Positions 32,390 to 42,986 are shown, numbered from the stretch's first letter. The stretch is DNA of 64,000 nt from Vibrio atlanticus (GCF_024347315.1 NZ_AP025460.1:2294001-2358000); one strand, 5' to 3'. Program-made: numbers and translations. The notes: a model not told the origin generated them from the letters alone.

Positions 32390-33634
32390 TTACTTCGAGC
32401 TAAGCACCGAGGCAGGGTTTAACTTGGCTGCTCGTGATGCTGGGTACCATGTCGCCAATAGGCTCAATACAATCGCTGTACCTGAAACCACAACAACATC
32501 CGTCATATCGAGTTGTGATGGCAAGAAGTCGACAAAATAGATGTCACCGGACAAGAACTGGTGATCAACTAGCCTTTCAAGCCCTTTGATAAGTGTCGTG
32601 AGATTAAGCGCCACTAACACGCCTATTACACTGCCCACCAAACTACCTAACACACCGGAGAATACGCCCTGCCAAACGAAAATGCGTTTCACAAGGCCGT
32701 CCGATGCGCCCATGGTTCTTAAAATCGCGATCTCTGATGCTCTGTCTTTTACTGCCATCATTAATGTCGAGACAATATTGAAACAAGCAACACCAATAAC
32801 CAGTACCATCACCAGATACATAATGGTGCGAACCAACTGAATATCTCGATACAAGAAGCCAAACTTCTGTTGCCAGCTTCGTAGATACACATAAACATCA
32901 AGCTGGTTACCCACCTCACGCACAATAGAGTTCGCGTTCAGAACATCGGTCACTTTTAAAGAAACCCCTGTCACGGCCTCGCCTAAGTTTGCGTAAACTT
33001 GCGCATCGCCGATCGGGATCAAAGCTAAGCTGTGGTCAATTTGGCCATTAAGCGTCAGCAAGCCAACCACTTTGACTCGAACACGTTTAGGTGCTTGAAC
33101 CTTAACCGACCCATTCACCGTCGGGATCATCAGAGTCAGGTAATCACCGACTTTCGCGCCAAGTACATTGGCCACGCCAGAGCCCAAAATGATTTGTTGT
33201 TGCCCTGCCTTAAAATCGCTCCAAGCTTGCTTATCGATAAAACTCGATAGGCTCGATACTTGTTGCTCAAGTTGTGGGTCAACACCGCGAACTTCAATTG
33301 CTTTCAACTCTTTGCCTTTTTCGGCAAGCGCGGTAATTTTCACATAAGGCGCAGCAGCAACGACTTTATCGTGCTTTACCGACTCCTCAATCACATGCTC
33401 CCAGCGAGTTACTGGTTTATTCACGCCCTCAAACTCACCGTGAGGAATGACAGAAAGTACTCGTGATTGAAGCTCTCGCTCAAAGCCATTCATCGCAGAC
33501 AAACCAATGATGATTACCGCGACACCAACAGCAATACCAATTGTCGAAGACAAGGAGATGAACGACACCATTTTGTCTCGTTGTTTCGCCCGGCTAAATC
33601 GGCCGCCTATCAATAGAGATAAAGAAGAAAACAC
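32390..33634 (-). CDS. lolE: Lipoprotein-releasing ABC transporter permease LolE
   Basis: LolE is one of the two membrane subunits of LolCDE, which extracts mature outer-membrane lipoproteins from the inner membrane and passes them to LolA. The 414-residue protein has an N-terminal membrane helix, a large periplasmic domain (about residues 45-260) and three C-terminal membrane helices with the FtsX-type motif ILRTMGASDGLVKRIFVWQG. It starts directly after the lolD stop. As third gene of lolCDE it is named lolE, although LolC and LolE are similar to each other. Confidence 0.93.
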   Translation of the reverse strand: MFSSLSLLIGGRFSRAKQRDKMVSFISLSSTIGIAVGVAVIIIGLSAMNGFERELQSRVLSVIPHGEFEGVNKPVTRWEHVIEESVKHDKVVAAAPYVKITALAEKGKELKAIEVRGVDPQLEQQVSSLSSFIDKQAWSDFKAGQQQIILGSGVANVLGAKVGDYLTLMIPTVNGSVKVQAPKRVRVKVVGLLTLNGQIDHSLALIPIGDAQVYANLGEAVTGVSLKVTDVLNANSIVREVGNQLDVYVYLRSWQQKFGFLYRDIQLVRTIMYLVMVLVIGVACFNIVSTLMMAVKDRASEIAILRTMGASDGLVKRIFVWQGVFSGVLGSLVGSVIGVLVALNLTTLIKGLERLVDHQFLSGDIYFVDFLPSQLDMTDVVVVSGTAIVLSLLATWYPASRAAKLNPASVLSSK

Positions 33635-34327
33635 TTAGCTCACCTCTTTTTCTACGTTGACCAGTAAGCCATCTTGCATGTGAAGTTGGCGATCCATCTT
33701 ACCGGCAAGTTCACCATCGTGAGTCACAACCAAAAAGGCAGTATCGTACTCACGGTTCAGTTCGCGCATTAAGTCGTAAATAGAAAGTGCTGTGTTGTGG
33801 TCTAGGTTACCAGTCGGCTCATCCGCCAACACTAGCGCAGGCTTGTTCACCAATGCACGAGCAATTGCCACTCGTTGCCTCTCACCACCTGAAAGTTCTG
33901 AAGGTCGGTGGTCAACACGATGACTTAGCCCCACTTTATCAAGTAGCAACTGTGCTTCTTGTTTAGCTTTCGCTGGCTTCTCTCCACCTATCAACAACGG
34001 CATTGCTACGTTTTCTAACGCTGAGAAATCAGAAAGAAGATGATGGAATTGATACACAAAGCCAAGATGCTGGTTGCGAAGCTTAGCCTGCTTATTCGAA
34101 CTCAAAGACGCTAAGTCTTGTCCGAGAAAGCTGACACTACCATCAGAAGCATCATCCAACGCCCCTAAAATATGCAATAGCGTACTTTTACCTGAACCGG
34201 ATGTACCAATGATTGCGACTAGCTCACCCTTTTCTATTTCGAAGCTGACGCCCTTGAGAACCTCAGTATCTAACGAGCCTTCACGGTACGTTTTACGGAT
34301 ATCATTACATTGAAGAAAATTACTCAT
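33635..34327 (-). CDS. lolD: Lipoprotein-releasing ABC transporter ATPase LolD
   Basis: LolD powers lipoprotein release by LolCE. The 230-residue ATPase carries Walker [10 protein letters not shown], the LolD/MacB-type [19 protein letters not shown], signature LSGGERQRV and Walker [13 protein letters not shown]. It overlaps the end of lolC by 8 bases and abuts lolE, so the three are translated as one operon. Confidence 0.96.
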   Translation of the reverse strand: MSNFLQCNDIRKTYREGSLDTEVLKGVSFEIEKGELVAIIGTSGSGKSTLLHILGALDDASDGSVSFLGQDLASLSSNKQAKLRNQHLGFVYQFHHLLSDFSALENVAMPLLIGGEKPAKAKQEAQLLLDKVGLSHRVDHRPSELSGGERQRVAIARALVNKPALVLADEPTGNLDHNTALSIYDLMRELNREYDTAFLVVTHDGELAGKMDRQLHMQDGLLVNVEKEVS

Positions 34328-35528
34328 AACGAAGGGCCTCAGCAGGTTTCACAGACGATGCACGATAAGAAGGGAAGACAGTGGCAATCAAGCTAAGTGC
34401 AATAGCCAGAATCACAACAACGGCGATTTGAATTGGGTTAATTAAAATTGGCAACTGTCCACCAAATGAAAACAGAGCAACACCCATCGCCTCTAAAATA
34501 GTATTGAGGTTCGAAGCTAAAATCACGCCCAGGATGCCACCAGATAATGCGCCGATCACACCACTGCTTGCACCTTGAACCATAAAGATACCCATGACTT
34601 GACCATCACGCATACCTTGGGTTTTTAAGATGGCGACTTCGGACTGTTTCTCCATCACCACCATAATAAGCGCAGAAATAATATTAAACGCAGCAACACC
34701 AATGATCAGCCCAAGCATCAAGCCCATCATGTTTTTTTCCATTCGAACGGCTTGGAATAGCTCGCCACGTTGGTCTCGCCAATCGCTCCACACCCAACCT
34801 TCCGGTAGCGGTTGGTTTGATAGTTCTGCCACTTCAAATGGGTCATCAAAAAACAGTCGCCAGCCTGAAATGGTGTCTGATTTATAGCGCATCAAACGCC
34901 CAGCATCGTTGATATCTGTCACCATCAATTGAGCATCGATATCCGAACCCGTGTTAAAAATCCCAGCTACGGTAAAATTTCGCTGGCTTGGAATACGTCC
35001 TAACGGCGTGTATTGGCTGGCACTGGTCACCATTAAGCGAACTTTGTCGCCCATAGACACTTTCAAGTTTCTTGCCAAGGTATGACCAAGGAAAAGCTGA
35101 TACTGACCCGCTTTGAGTGAAGACAGTCTGCCAGCAATTAAATGATTCTGAAGAGGGTCATCTGAATTTGGCTCAATACCGATTAACAAGCCCGCAGATA
35201 ACTGAGCAGGACTTTGGATCACCGCTTCACTACGAACAATAGGTTCTACGTGGCCATTGAGCGACATTTTCTCCGCAAAGCTAGGTGCTTGAGCAGAAAG
35301 TGACGTTGTGCCTCCTTGCTCGTAAACGACGGCTTGAGGAAGGACACCAAGAATTCGGTCTTTTAACTGCGCTTCGAATCCATTCATTACCGACAAAACA
35401 GTAACCAGAGACAGCACGCCAATGGTAATTCCGGCTGTCGACATATAAGAAACAAAACGGCTAAAGCGATCACCTGAACGGCCTTTCAAATAACGCAGGC
35501 CAACAAACAATGAAATAGGATGAAACAT
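34320..35528 (-). CDS. lolC: Lipoprotein-releasing ABC transporter permease LolC
   Basis: LolC pairs with LolE and recruits LolA through a hook in its periplasmic domain. The protein has one N-terminal and three C-terminal membrane helices ([46 protein letters not shown]) around a periplasmic domain. I use the ATG at 35528 ([17 protein letters not shown]), the family N-terminus; an ATG four codons earlier is also open, and neither has a strong ribosome site. This gives 402 residues. It is the first gene of lolCDE and faces the PilZ gene across 227 bases. Confidence 0.92.
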   Translation of the reverse strand: MFHPISLFVGLRYLKGRSGDRFSRFVSYMSTAGITIGVLSLVTVLSVMNGFEAQLKDRILGVLPQAVVYEQGGTTSLSAQAPSFAEKMSLNGHVEPIVRSEAVIQSPAQLSAGLLIGIEPNSDDPLQNHLIAGRLSSLKAGQYQLFLGHTLARNLKVSMGDKVRLMVTSASQYTPLGRIPSQRNFTVAGIFNTGSDIDAQLMVTDINDAGRLMRYKSDTISGWRLFFDDPFEVAELSNQPLPEGWVWSDWRDQRGELFQAVRMEKNMMGLMLGLIIGVAAFNIISALIMVVMEKQSEVAILKTQGMRDGQVMGIFMVQGASSGVIGALSGGILGVILASNLNTILEAMGVALFSFGGQLPILINPIQIAVVVILAIALSLIATVFPSYRASSVKPAEALRYE

Positions 35529-35755
35529 ACTTTGAACCATCTAAAGGAGATGCGGGTTAATGTAACGGGTATTGCCGTTACTGTGTAGGGGTTAATTGAA
35601 AATATAGAGTGAATTAACTCAATTAGTTAGGCTTGAAAAACAGAACCTTGTCAAATAGCTAACTTTCAAACAACTATTTGAGACTTTCAATTAACTGACC
35701 TTGATTACTGCGGCCACATAGCGATAATCAATAGATCACTTCAAGGAACTAACGC

Positions 35756-36325
35756 ATGACAGAACAAGAGTTTTTTACCGTTCACCACAGCCTTACCGCT
35801 AATATTGAGCCAATGGACAGTAACTTCGCTTTACCTTCTCAGATTCAGTTCGAATCGGAGATCCCTGCCCCTTTTGTTGTGGCAAGTGAGTTTAGCCAAT
35901 TGGACCTGTTAGCCGACAGTGCTCGCAACGAACTGAAAAACAGCGACTTGAAGAATGTCATCAGTTTATTGGATGCACAGAACTCTAAATTAAACCTCTT
36001 GTTGAGCTTTATGTTATCGCAACAAGATGATGAACAATTTCGTACCCATACGTATTCATTTGGCGCGAGTCAGTTCTCGTGTTTTTCCAAAACAGATATC
36101 GAAGCGGGTCGCTTAGTTAAAGCCAAGCTCTTTATCGAGCACCCTGCCGCCGCTATCTATTGCTACGCGGAGGTCTTCGCTAGCGAACCTAAAGATTCAG
36201 GCTTCGAAATCAAATTCAAATATGCTCATCTTCGTGATACTGACCAAGACTTGTTGATCAAGGCTGCGCTCCATCAACAACAAAAGCTCTTACGTCAACG
36301 CTCTCTAGAACGAGATAACAAGTAA
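35756..36325 (+). CDS. plzB: PilZ-domain protein, probable PlzB
   Basis: The 189-residue protein lies directly ahead of mfd, the position held in V. cholerae by the PilZ protein PlzB. The N-terminal half is mostly helical and variable. The C-terminal half has the barrel-like pattern of PilZ (YSFGASQFSCFSKTDIEAG, VKAKLFIEHP, CYAEVFASEP). The canonical c-di-GMP motifs are degraded: there is no clear RxxxR, and D/NxSxxG reads GASQFS. It may therefore not bind the nucleotide, or bind it differently. The ribosome site AAGGAA is good, and mfd starts six bases after its stop. Confidence 0.65.
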   Translation: MTEQEFFTVHHSLTANIEPMDSNFALPSQIQFESEIPAPFVVASEFSQLDLLADSARNELKNSDLKNVISLLDAQNSKLNLLLSFMLSQQDDEQFRTHTYSFGASQFSCFSKTDIEAGRLVKAKLFIEHPAAAIYCYAEVFASEPKDSGFEIKFKYAHLRDTDQDLLIKAALHQQQKLLRQRSLERDNK

Positions 36326-36331
36326 ATAGAC

Positions 36332-39300
36332 ATGACAAAACAATCCATTTTCACACTACCTAAGCTCAAAGGTGCCGGTGATAAAAAGCACATCGGCAAC
36401 CTAGTTGGTTCATCTCTCGCGCTTACTATAGCTAAACTAGCGGAGCAGCATAACAGCCATACTTTACTTGCAGTGCCTGATCCTCAGATCGCACTCAAGC
36501 TTCAATCTGAAATTGAACAGTTTACGGCACATGAAGTTGCGTTATTTCCTGACTGGGAAACGCTGCCATACGATAGCTTTTCGCCGCACCAAGAGATCAT
36601 CTCAGATCGTATCGCACGCCTTTACGCACTGCCAACGCTAAAAGATGGCATCACGATCGTTCCGATCAGCACATTATTGCAACGCCAGTCACCGCGCGAC
36701 TTCTTACTACAACACACGTTAATGGTGAAAACAGGCGATCTCTATTCACTAGAGAAATTACGTCTGCAACTCGAAAAGTCGGGCTATCGCTATGTTGACC
36801 AAGTGTTTGGCCCAGGTGAATACGCAAGCCGTGGTTCTATTCTCGACCTGTTCCCAATGGGCAGCAAAGACCCGTATCGTATCGACTTCTTCGATGACGA
36901 GATCGACACGATCCGTACTTTCGATCCTGAAAACCAGCGCTCTATCGAAGACATCTCTGAGATTCGACTGCTGCCTGCTCACGAATTCCCAACCTCGGAA
37001 ACAGCGATTGAAGAGTTCCGTATTCGTTGGCGCCAACAGTTTGATGCGCGCCGTGAACCAGAATCGGTTTATATGCAGGTTTCCAAAGGCACGTGGCCTG
37101 CTGGTATTGAATATTGGCAACCGCTGTTCTTCGAGCACACCGAAACCTTGTTTGATTATGTTGCCGATGAAGCACAACTCCTGATTCTAGGTGATGTCGA
37201 GACTGCAGTAGATTCGTTCCTAACCGACGTTTCTCACCGATACGAGCAACGTGGCGTTGATCCACTACGACCACTGCTGACACCTGAGCAACTTTGGTTG
37301 AAGAAAGACGAGCTGTTCGCACACTTCAAACAGAAGCCACAGGTCAACCTAAGCTTAGACACGATTGAGGAAAAAGCTGGGCGTACAAACCTTCCGGTTA
37401 TGCCTCTGCCTGATCTCAGCGTTCAACATCAGAATAAAGAACCGTTGTCTAACTTAAGAAAGTTCACTGAAGCCTTCGATGGCAAGGTTGTTTTTTCGGT
37501 TGAGTCTGAAGGCCGCCGTGAAGCTCTAAGTGAATTGCTTCGAGGCATCAAAGTACGACCAAGTGAAGTTGAAAACCTCGACGCGGCAATTAAAGGTAAA
37601 GATAAGTTCACCCTGATCCTAGGTTCTGCTGAGCATGGCTTTATCCACGAAGAGCAAAACATCGCCCTTATCTGTGAAAGTGTTCTCTTGGGCGATCGCG
37701 TTGTTCAGCGTCGTAAAAAAGATAAGAAAAGCGTAAACAGCGACACCGTAATCCGTCACCTTGCCGAGCTTAAACCAGGTCAACCTGTTGTTCACATTGA
37801 CCACGGTATTGGTCGCTACATCGGCCTGCAAACCCTAGAAGCGGGTGGTATGAAAACCGAATACGTAACACTTGAGTATCAAAACGATGCCAAGCTCTAC
37901 GTACCAGTTGCATCTCTGAACTTAATTGGCCGCTACTCTGGTGGCGCTGAAGATTCCGCACCGCTACACAAACTTGGCGGTGAAGCATGGCAGAAAGCTC
38001 GTAAGCGCGCCGCAGAGAAAGTCCGTGACGTTGCAGCCGAACTGCTTGATGTTTACGCCAAGCGTGAGCTTAAGCCGGGTTACAAATTTGTGCTCGACCG
38101 TGGTCAGTACGCAACCTTCAAATCTGGCTTCCCGTTTGAAGAAACCGATGACCAAGCGATGGCAATTAATGCGGTAATGTCTGATATGTGCCAAGCAAAA
38201 GCTATGGACCGCTTGGTGTGTGGTGATGTTGGTTTTGGTAAAACAGAAGTCGCAATGCGTGCCGCGTTCGTGTGTACCGATAACAGTAAACAAGTGGCCG
38301 TGTTAGTTCCTACTACCCTGCTTGCTCAGCAACACTTTGAAAACTTCCGCGACCGTTTCGCCAACTTGCCGATTCGTGTCGAAGTTCTGTCTCGATTCAA
38401 ATCAGCCAAAGAACAGAAATCGATCATGCAAGATGTCGCCGACGGTAAGGTCGATATCTTGGTGGGTACTCACAAGTTACTTTCAAGTGACCTTCAGTTT
38501 AAAGACCTTGGCCTGTTGGTTGTCGATGAAGAACACCGCTTTGGAGTACGTCAGAAAGAAAAAGTGAAAGCAATGCGTGCGGATGTCGATATCCTAACGC
38601 TCACCGCAACGCCAATTCCACGTACATTGAACATGGCAATGAGCGGCATGCGTGACTTGTCAATCATCGCAACACCACCAGCACGACGCTTAGCAATAAA
38701 GACCTTTGTCCGTGAGAGTGATGACGCGATCGTCAGAGAAGCGGTACTTCGTGAAATCATGCGTGGTGGTCAAGTTTACTTCTTACACAACCAAGTCGAC
38801 ACGATTGAAAAGACGGCCGAGTCACTACAGAAACTGATTCCAGAAGCGCGTGTCACCGTGGCTCATGGCCAGATGCGAGAGCGCGAACTAGAACGCATCA
38901 TGAATGACTTCTACCACCAGCGTTTTAACTTGCTAGTGTGTACAACCATCATCGAAACCGGTATCGACGTACCAACAGCCAATACCATCTTAATGGACAG
39001 AGCCGATAACCTTGGTTTAGCACAGTTGCACCAATTGCGTGGGCGTGTGGGTCGATCTCACCACCAAGCCTATGCCTATCTGCTAACACCTCCCCCGAAA
39101 GCAATGACCAAAGATGCGGTTAAGCGATTAGATGCCATAGCTTCACTTGAAGACTTAGGTGCAGGCTTTACACTAGCAACCCATGACTTAGAGATTCGTG
39201 GCGCGGGTGAGCTGTTAGGTGATGAACAGAGTGGTCAAATTCAATCGGTTGGTTTCACCTTGTATATGGAGATGCTTGAACAAGCAGTTGAAGCATTGAA

Positions 39301-39793
39301 AGAGGGGCGAGAGCCATCACTTGATGACCTACTGCGTGAACAAACTGAAATTGAGATGCGCCTGCCTGCGCTATTGCCTGATGACTACATCCCAGACATC
39401 AATACACGTTTGTCTACTTATAAGCGTATTGCGAGTGTGAGTGACACCGACGAATTGGCAGAGTTGAAAGTCGAGCTGATTGATCGCTTCGGCCTTCTGC
39501 CGGATGCTACCAAGAACTTGTTGTCAGTTTCAGAGCTAAAATTAGCCGCGGCGTCTATCAAAGCGAAGAAAATTGAGGCTCATGATAAAGGTGGATTCTT
39601 AGAATTCTACCCGGATGCTGACATAAACCCGACCTACCTTGTTAAACTGTTGCAATCTCAACCGCAAAAGTTTTCAATGGAAGGACCAACAAAGTTCAAG
39701 TTTACGATACCATTGGTCGACAGACGGAAACGAATTCAATTTGTTAGTGATTTATTGGGCGAATTCAGACAGAACTTGCTTCCTTCGGCATAA
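36332..39793 (+). CDS. mfd: Transcription-repair coupling factor Mfd
   Basis: Mfd removes RNA polymerase stalled at DNA lesions and recruits UvrA for repair. The 1153-residue protein has a UvrB-like N-terminal module (about 1-350; YDSFSPHQEIISDR), the polymerase-interacting domain (about 480-560; VVHIDHGIGRYIGL), and a RecG-like translocase with Walker A GDVGFGKTE near residue 632, DEEHRFG, TATPIPRTLNMA and QLRGRVGRS, then the C-terminal TRCF domain. Length is standard. It follows the PilZ gene by six bases, likely co-transcribed. Confidence 0.97.
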   Translation: MTKQSIFTLPKLKGAGDKKHIGNLVGSSLALTIAKLAEQHNSHTLLAVPDPQIALKLQSEIEQFTAHEVALFPDWETLPYDSFSPHQEIISDRIARLYALPTLKDGITIVPISTLLQRQSPRDFLLQHTLMVKTGDLYSLEKLRLQLEKSGYRYVDQVFGPGEYASRGSILDLFPMGSKDPYRIDFFDDEIDTIRTFDPENQRSIEDISEIRLLPAHEFPTSETAIEEFRIRWRQQFDARREPESVYMQVSKGTWPAGIEYWQPLFFEHTETLFDYVADEAQLLILGDVETAVDSFLTDVSHRYEQRGVDPLRPLLTPEQLWLKKDELFAHFKQKPQVNLSLDTIEEKAGRTNLPVMPLPDLSVQHQNKEPLSNLRKFTEAFDGKVVFSVESEGRREALSELLRGIKVRPSEVENLDAAIKGKDKFTLILGSAEHGFIHEEQNIALICESVLLGDRVVQRRKKDKKSVNSDTVIRHLAELKPGQPVVHIDHGIGRYIGLQTLEAGGMKTEYVTLEYQNDAKLYVPVASLNLIGRYSGGAEDSAPLHKLGGEAWQKARKRAAEKVRDVAAELLDVYAKRELKPGYKFVLDRGQYATFKSGFPFEETDDQAMAINAVMSDMCQAKAMDRLVCGDVGFGKTEVAMRAAFVCTDNSKQVAVLVPTTLLAQQHFENFRDRFANLPIRVEVLSRFKSAKEQKSIMQDVADGKVDILVGTHKLLSSDLQFKDLGLLVVDEEHRFGVRQKEKVKAMRADVDILTLTATPIPRTLNMAMSGMRDLSIIATPPARRLAIKTFVRESDDAIVREAVLREIMRGGQVYFLHNQVDTIEKTAESLQKLIPEARVTVAHGQMRERELERIMNDFYHQRFNLLVCTTIIETGIDVPTANTILMDRADNLGLAQLHQLRGRVGRSHHQAYAYLLTPPPKAMTKDAVKRLDAIASLEDLGAGFTLATHDLEIRGAGELLGDEQSGQIQSVGFTLYMEMLEQAVEALKEGREPSLDDLLREQTEIEMRLPALLPDDYIPDINTRLSTYKRIASVSDTDELAELKVELIDRFGLLPDATKNLLSVSELKLAAASIKAKKIEAHDKGGFLEFYPDADINPTYLVKLLQSQPQKFSMEGPTKFKFTIPLVDRRKRIQFVSDLLGEFRQNLLPSA

Positions 39794-39822
39794 GACCCAA
39801 TCCACTTGCACATATAAATTAT

Positions 39823-39842
39823 CCAGCCGGTAGTTCGGCTGG
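39823..39842 (+). other. Hairpin between mfd and csiV
   Basis: CCAGCCG (39823-39829) pairs with CGGCTGG (39836-39842) over a 6-base loop. No T run follows, so it is not a good terminator; it lies 14 bases ahead of the csiV start and may shape the csiV leader. Confidence 0.4.
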
Positions 39843-39856
39843 AAGACGGAGTAAAA

Positions 39857-40624
39857 ATGAAAAGACTGATCCCACTGCTACTATTGTTCGTCTCACTGCC
39901 AAGTTTGGCGCAGAGACAATTTGATATAGAAGTGATCATTTTTAAGCGTGCTGTTGATGCAGAAAAAGTGAATGAATCTTGGCCAAACACACAGCCTCAG
40001 ATTTCACTTGAGCGCGTAGGTTCATTTCAAGATACCCAATACCGAGCGAAGAAAGGCGTGCAGATGCTGCCTTACTCGGAATACAAGTTAACACCTCAGA
40101 AAGACAAGCTACGCAAACACGCAGGCTTTGAAGTTCTGATGCATACCGCTTGGCGTCAAGGCGACCAAGGCAAAAGCTCGGCACCGGTTTTCCACATTCA
40201 AGCCGGTAAAGACTTCTCCAAACAGTTTAATGCCGACGGTTCTGAGAAAGGTGTAGTAACAGCAGTAAATACTGATGGTTTTCAAGAAGAGACTATCGAT
40301 AAGCCGCTTTACGAGTTAGACGGCAAGCTGCAAATCTACGTTCAGCACTATCTATACGCTGAAACGACATTGGATTTGAAAGCGCCGAGCGTTCGTGAAG
40401 TGACTCTACAAGAGCAACAAATCGAGCTAGATTCACCTGTAAGTGGTACAGAAAGTAACGTGCAAGTGGGTAATCTAACGGAGATTTCTCCGACGGTTGA
40501 AGTCCAAGAGTTTCTTAAGAGCTACCGCATGGACCAAAAACGTCGTATGCGCAGTACAGAAACTCACTACCTTGACCACCCACTTCTTGGAATGGTTATT
40601 CAAGTTCGACGCGTGGCGCAGTAA
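39857..40624 (+). CDS. csiV: Periplasmic peptidoglycan-binding protein CsiV
   Basis: CsiV was described in V. cholerae as a peptidoglycan-binding protein needed, together with LpoA, for PBP1A-dependent wall synthesis. The 255-residue product has a clean signal peptide (MKRLIPLLLLFVSLPSLA, cleavage before QRQF) and the family N-terminus RQFDIEVIIFKRAVD, and ends with the conserved ETHYLDHPLLGMVIQVRRV. A GGAG ribosome site precedes the ATG. Position after mfd matches V. cholerae. The family is largely confined to vibrios and close relatives, which supports the genus call. Confidence 0.88.
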   Translation: MKRLIPLLLLFVSLPSLAQRQFDIEVIIFKRAVDAEKVNESWPNTQPQISLERVGSFQDTQYRAKKGVQMLPYSEYKLTPQKDKLRKHAGFEVLMHTAWRQGDQGKSSAPVFHIQAGKDFSKQFNADGSEKGVVTAVNTDGFQEETIDKPLYELDGKLQIYVQHYLYAETTLDLKAPSVREVTLQEQQIELDSPVSGTESNVQVGNLTEISPTVEVQEFLKSYRMDQKRRMRSTETHYLDHPLLGMVIQVRRVAQ

Positions 40625-40666
40625 GTTACTTGCCGATTCGGCTATAATTATATAAGTAATTCAATC

Positions 40667-40691
40667 CGCCCTCCTAGTGAGGGCGTTTTAT
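40667..40691 (+). terminator. Terminator of csiV
   Basis: CGCCCTC (40667-40673) and GAGGGCG (40679-40685) with a 5-base loop, followed by TTTTATT. Confidence 0.88.
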
Positions 40692-40760
40692 TAAGTGCTA
40701 TCTATCTTTATTCTGCACTGAATCCTTTGTTCAGTACTTACATGTAATTCGGTATTTCTT

Positions 40761-41306
40761 ATGAGCCCTGACTTTCAGATAAATACTCAACACCTCAACC
40801 TAAAAATCATTGAAGCCTCAGACGCTCAAGAGTTTTCGCAGCTGGTTAAATCCTCCCCGAGTTTATTGCCATGGCTCGACTGGTGCCACGACGAGTTTTC
40901 GACCGTCGAGGCCGAGAGATTCATTCTTGCGACTCGCTTAAACTGGGTTAAAGCCGATGCGTTTGGCTTTGGTATCTTCGAACGAAAAAGCGAAAAGTTA
41001 GTCGGCATGGTGGCCATAAATGAGCTTTACCACACCTTTAATATGGCAAGTTTAGGTTATTGGGTGGGTGATCAATTTCAGAGAAAAGGGATAGCGAAAG
41101 AAGCAATGCTTGCCCTATTTGAATTTTGCTTCGCAATGCTCAAGTTGACGCGTTTGGAGATTGTCTGCGATACAGAGAACCTACCCAGCCAAAAGCTGAT
41201 CGAGAAATGTGGCGCTGAACGTGAAGCCATTGCAAAGAATCGCTTTATCTTTAACGGTAAACCGAAAGATGGCGTGGTTTATTCTGTGTTACCTCCATTA
41301 TCTTAA
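40761..41306 (+). CDS. GNAT N-acetyltransferase, RimL/RimJ type
   Basis: The 181-residue protein is a GNAT acetyltransferase of the ribosomal-protein-serine type (Acetyltransf_3). The acetyl-CoA loop appears as GDQFQRKGIAKEA (the R/QxxGxG/A element) with the preceding strand ASLGYWV, and the end EIVCDTENLPSQKLIEKCGAERE is typical. Its nearest named relatives are RimL and YdaF/SpeG-like enzymes; the substrate here is not known. It stands alone, with a terminator shared with ndh. Confidence 0.85.
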   Translation: MSPDFQINTQHLNLKIIEASDAQEFSQLVKSSPSLLPWLDWCHDEFSTVEAERFILATRLNWVKADAFGFGIFERKSEKLVGMVAINELYHTFNMASLGYWVGDQFQRKGIAKEAMLALFEFCFAMLKLTRLEIVCDTENLPSQKLIEKCGAEREAIAKNRFIFNGKPKDGVVYSVLPPLS

Positions 41307-41354
41307 TCGCTTAATAGAGTAACAATTCGAAATAACACGTACTCGACACGATCG

Positions 41355-41380
41355 AAAAAGAGCTCCGAAGAGCTCTTTTT
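41355..41380. terminator. Bidirectional terminator between the acetyltransferase gene and ndh
   Basis: AAAAAGAGCTC and GAGCTCTTTTT flank a very short loop, with A/T runs built into both ends of the stem. Confidence 0.88.
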
Positions 41381-41415
41381 ATTATCAGCGTAATGACCTT
41401 AGAAGGCTTACCTGA

Positions 41416-42705
41416 TTAGTGAAGCTTTAGGTTTGGACGAAGGACACGGTTAATACGACCAACCAACATCATCAGTGATGTTTTGATTAAGCCATGAAGT
41501 GCCATCTGATGCATGCGGTACAAAGAGATGTAAACCACACGAGCAATACGTCCCTCAACCATCATCGAACCTTTAGTCAGGTTACCCATCAAGCTACCTA
41601 CTGTAGAAAAACGGCTTAGTGAAACCAGTGAGCCTTTATCTTTGTAGATGTAGTCTTTCAGGTCACGGCCGTTCAGCTTAGCAATGATGTTGCTAAATGC
41701 GCAGCTTGCCATTTGGTGAGCCGCTTGCGCACGTGGTGGAACAAACGAACCATCCGCTTGTGTACATTGCGCCAAATCACCGATAGCAAAGATGTTGTCA
41801 TCAAGCGTAGTTTGCAGCGTGTTTTTGACAACCAACTGGTTGATACGGTTCGTCTCAAGACCACCGATATCTTTCATGAAATCTGGCGCTTTAATACCCG
41901 CAGCCCATACCATGATCTGTGCTGGGATCTTCTCACCATCTTTGGTCGTTAGACCGTCAGCATCAGCTTGTGTAACCATTGTCGTTGTACGCACGTTGAC
42001 GCCAAGCTTAGTTAGCTCAGAATGTGCTGCGCTGGAAATACGAGGAGGAAGAGCAGGAAGAATACGCTCACCCGCTTCAACAAGGTTAACGTTCAGCTTG
42101 CTTGAATCTAGGTCGCCAAAACCGTATGTACGAAGCTCTTTCACTGCGTTGTGCAGTTCTGCAGAAAGCTCAACACCTGTCGCGCCAGCACCAACAATCG
42201 CGATGTCTACTGTACCTTGACCATTCTTAGCGTGCAGCTTTAAGAACTGGTTGTTCATTTCTGTACGGAAACGGTGTGCTTGCTCTGGGCTATCAAGGAA
42301 AATACAGTTGTCACGAACACCTGGGGTATTGAAGTCGTTTGACGTTGAACCTAACGCCATCACAAGAATGTCGTATTCAAGTTCACGGCCTGGCATCAGC
42401 AACTCACCGTGCTCATCAGTCAACTCGCTCAACGCAATTACTTTACGTTCACGATCGATATCGTTCAGGCTGCCCATTTGGAAATCAAAGCAATGGTTTT
42501 TTGCGTGTGCGCGGTAGCTTAGCGCGTCAACACCTTCATCCAATGAGCCAGTAGCTACTTCATGAAGCAATGGTTTCCATAGGTGGCTTGCTTTACGGTC
42601 TACCAGAGTAATCTGGGCACGTTTCTTACGACCTAAAGTGCGGCCTAGCTTAGTTGCTAGTTCTAAACCACCAGCACCGCCGCCTACTACGATAATTTTT
42701 GTCAC
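41416..42705 (-). CDS. ndh: Type II NADH:quinone oxidoreductase
   Basis: Ndh oxidises NADH and reduces quinone without pumping protons; it is a peripheral inner-membrane FAD protein. Two dinucleotide folds are visible: [16 protein letters not shown] at residues 5-20 (FAD) and [15 protein letters not shown] near residue 170 (NADH). [10 protein letters not shown] is the FAD C-terminal motif. The start codon is GTG at 42705 with GAGGATT upstream. The C-terminal amphipathic helix ([27 protein letters not shown] in parts) is the membrane-binding end. Its upstream region is 628 bases long and contains an FNR-like box. Confidence 0.95.
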   Translation of the reverse strand: MTKIIVVGGGAGGLELATKLGRTLGRKKRAQITLVDRKASHLWKPLLHEVATGSLDEGVDALSYRAHAKNHCFDFQMGSLNDIDRERKVIALSELTDEHGELLMPGRELEYDILVMALGSTSNDFNTPGVRDNCIFLDSPEQAHRFRTEMNNQFLKLHAKNGQGTVDIAIVGAGATGVELSAELHNAVKELRTYGFGDLDSSKLNVNLVEAGERILPALPPRISSAAHSELTKLGVNVRTTTMVTQADADGLTTKDGEKIPAQIMVWAAGIKAPDFMKDIGGLETNRINQLVVKNTLQTTLDDNIFAIGDLAQCTQADGSFVPPRAQAAHQMASCAFSNIIAKLNGRDLKDYIYKDKGSLVSLSRFSTVGSLMGNLTKGSMMVEGRIARVVYISLYRMHQMALHGLIKTSLMMLVGRINRVLRPNLKLH

Positions 42706-42972
42706 AATGACAATCCTCTACAAAATGAATAAATGGGGTTCGGCTCGATTACTCCAACCGATAAATTCTATGTATCTACTCGGCCTTAATTCCAAAGGCT
42801 GTGGCTTATTTGATGACTGTGATAATAAGTAACAACAGCTCACTGAGTAGTTAGAGGGATTACAAGCAACAAACATTGGTTTGTCACTTTGCTCACGTGG
42901 ATGAAAAAGGTGTCTACCTGAGAGGCAGAGCACAAATTATGGGCAAGTTTTATCACTCGCTCTCAATTTTTT

Positions 42973-42986
42973 TTGACATTTATCAA
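42973..42986. promoter_or_regulatory. FNR-like box upstream of ndh
   Basis: TTGACATTTATCAA fits the FNR consensus TTGAT-N4-ATCAA with one mismatch. In E. coli ndh is repressed by FNR in the absence of oxygen. Here the box is 268 bases ahead of the GTG start, so either the ndh transcript has a long leader or the box serves another start site. A possible -10, CATAAT, lies between it and the gene. Confidence 0.55.
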
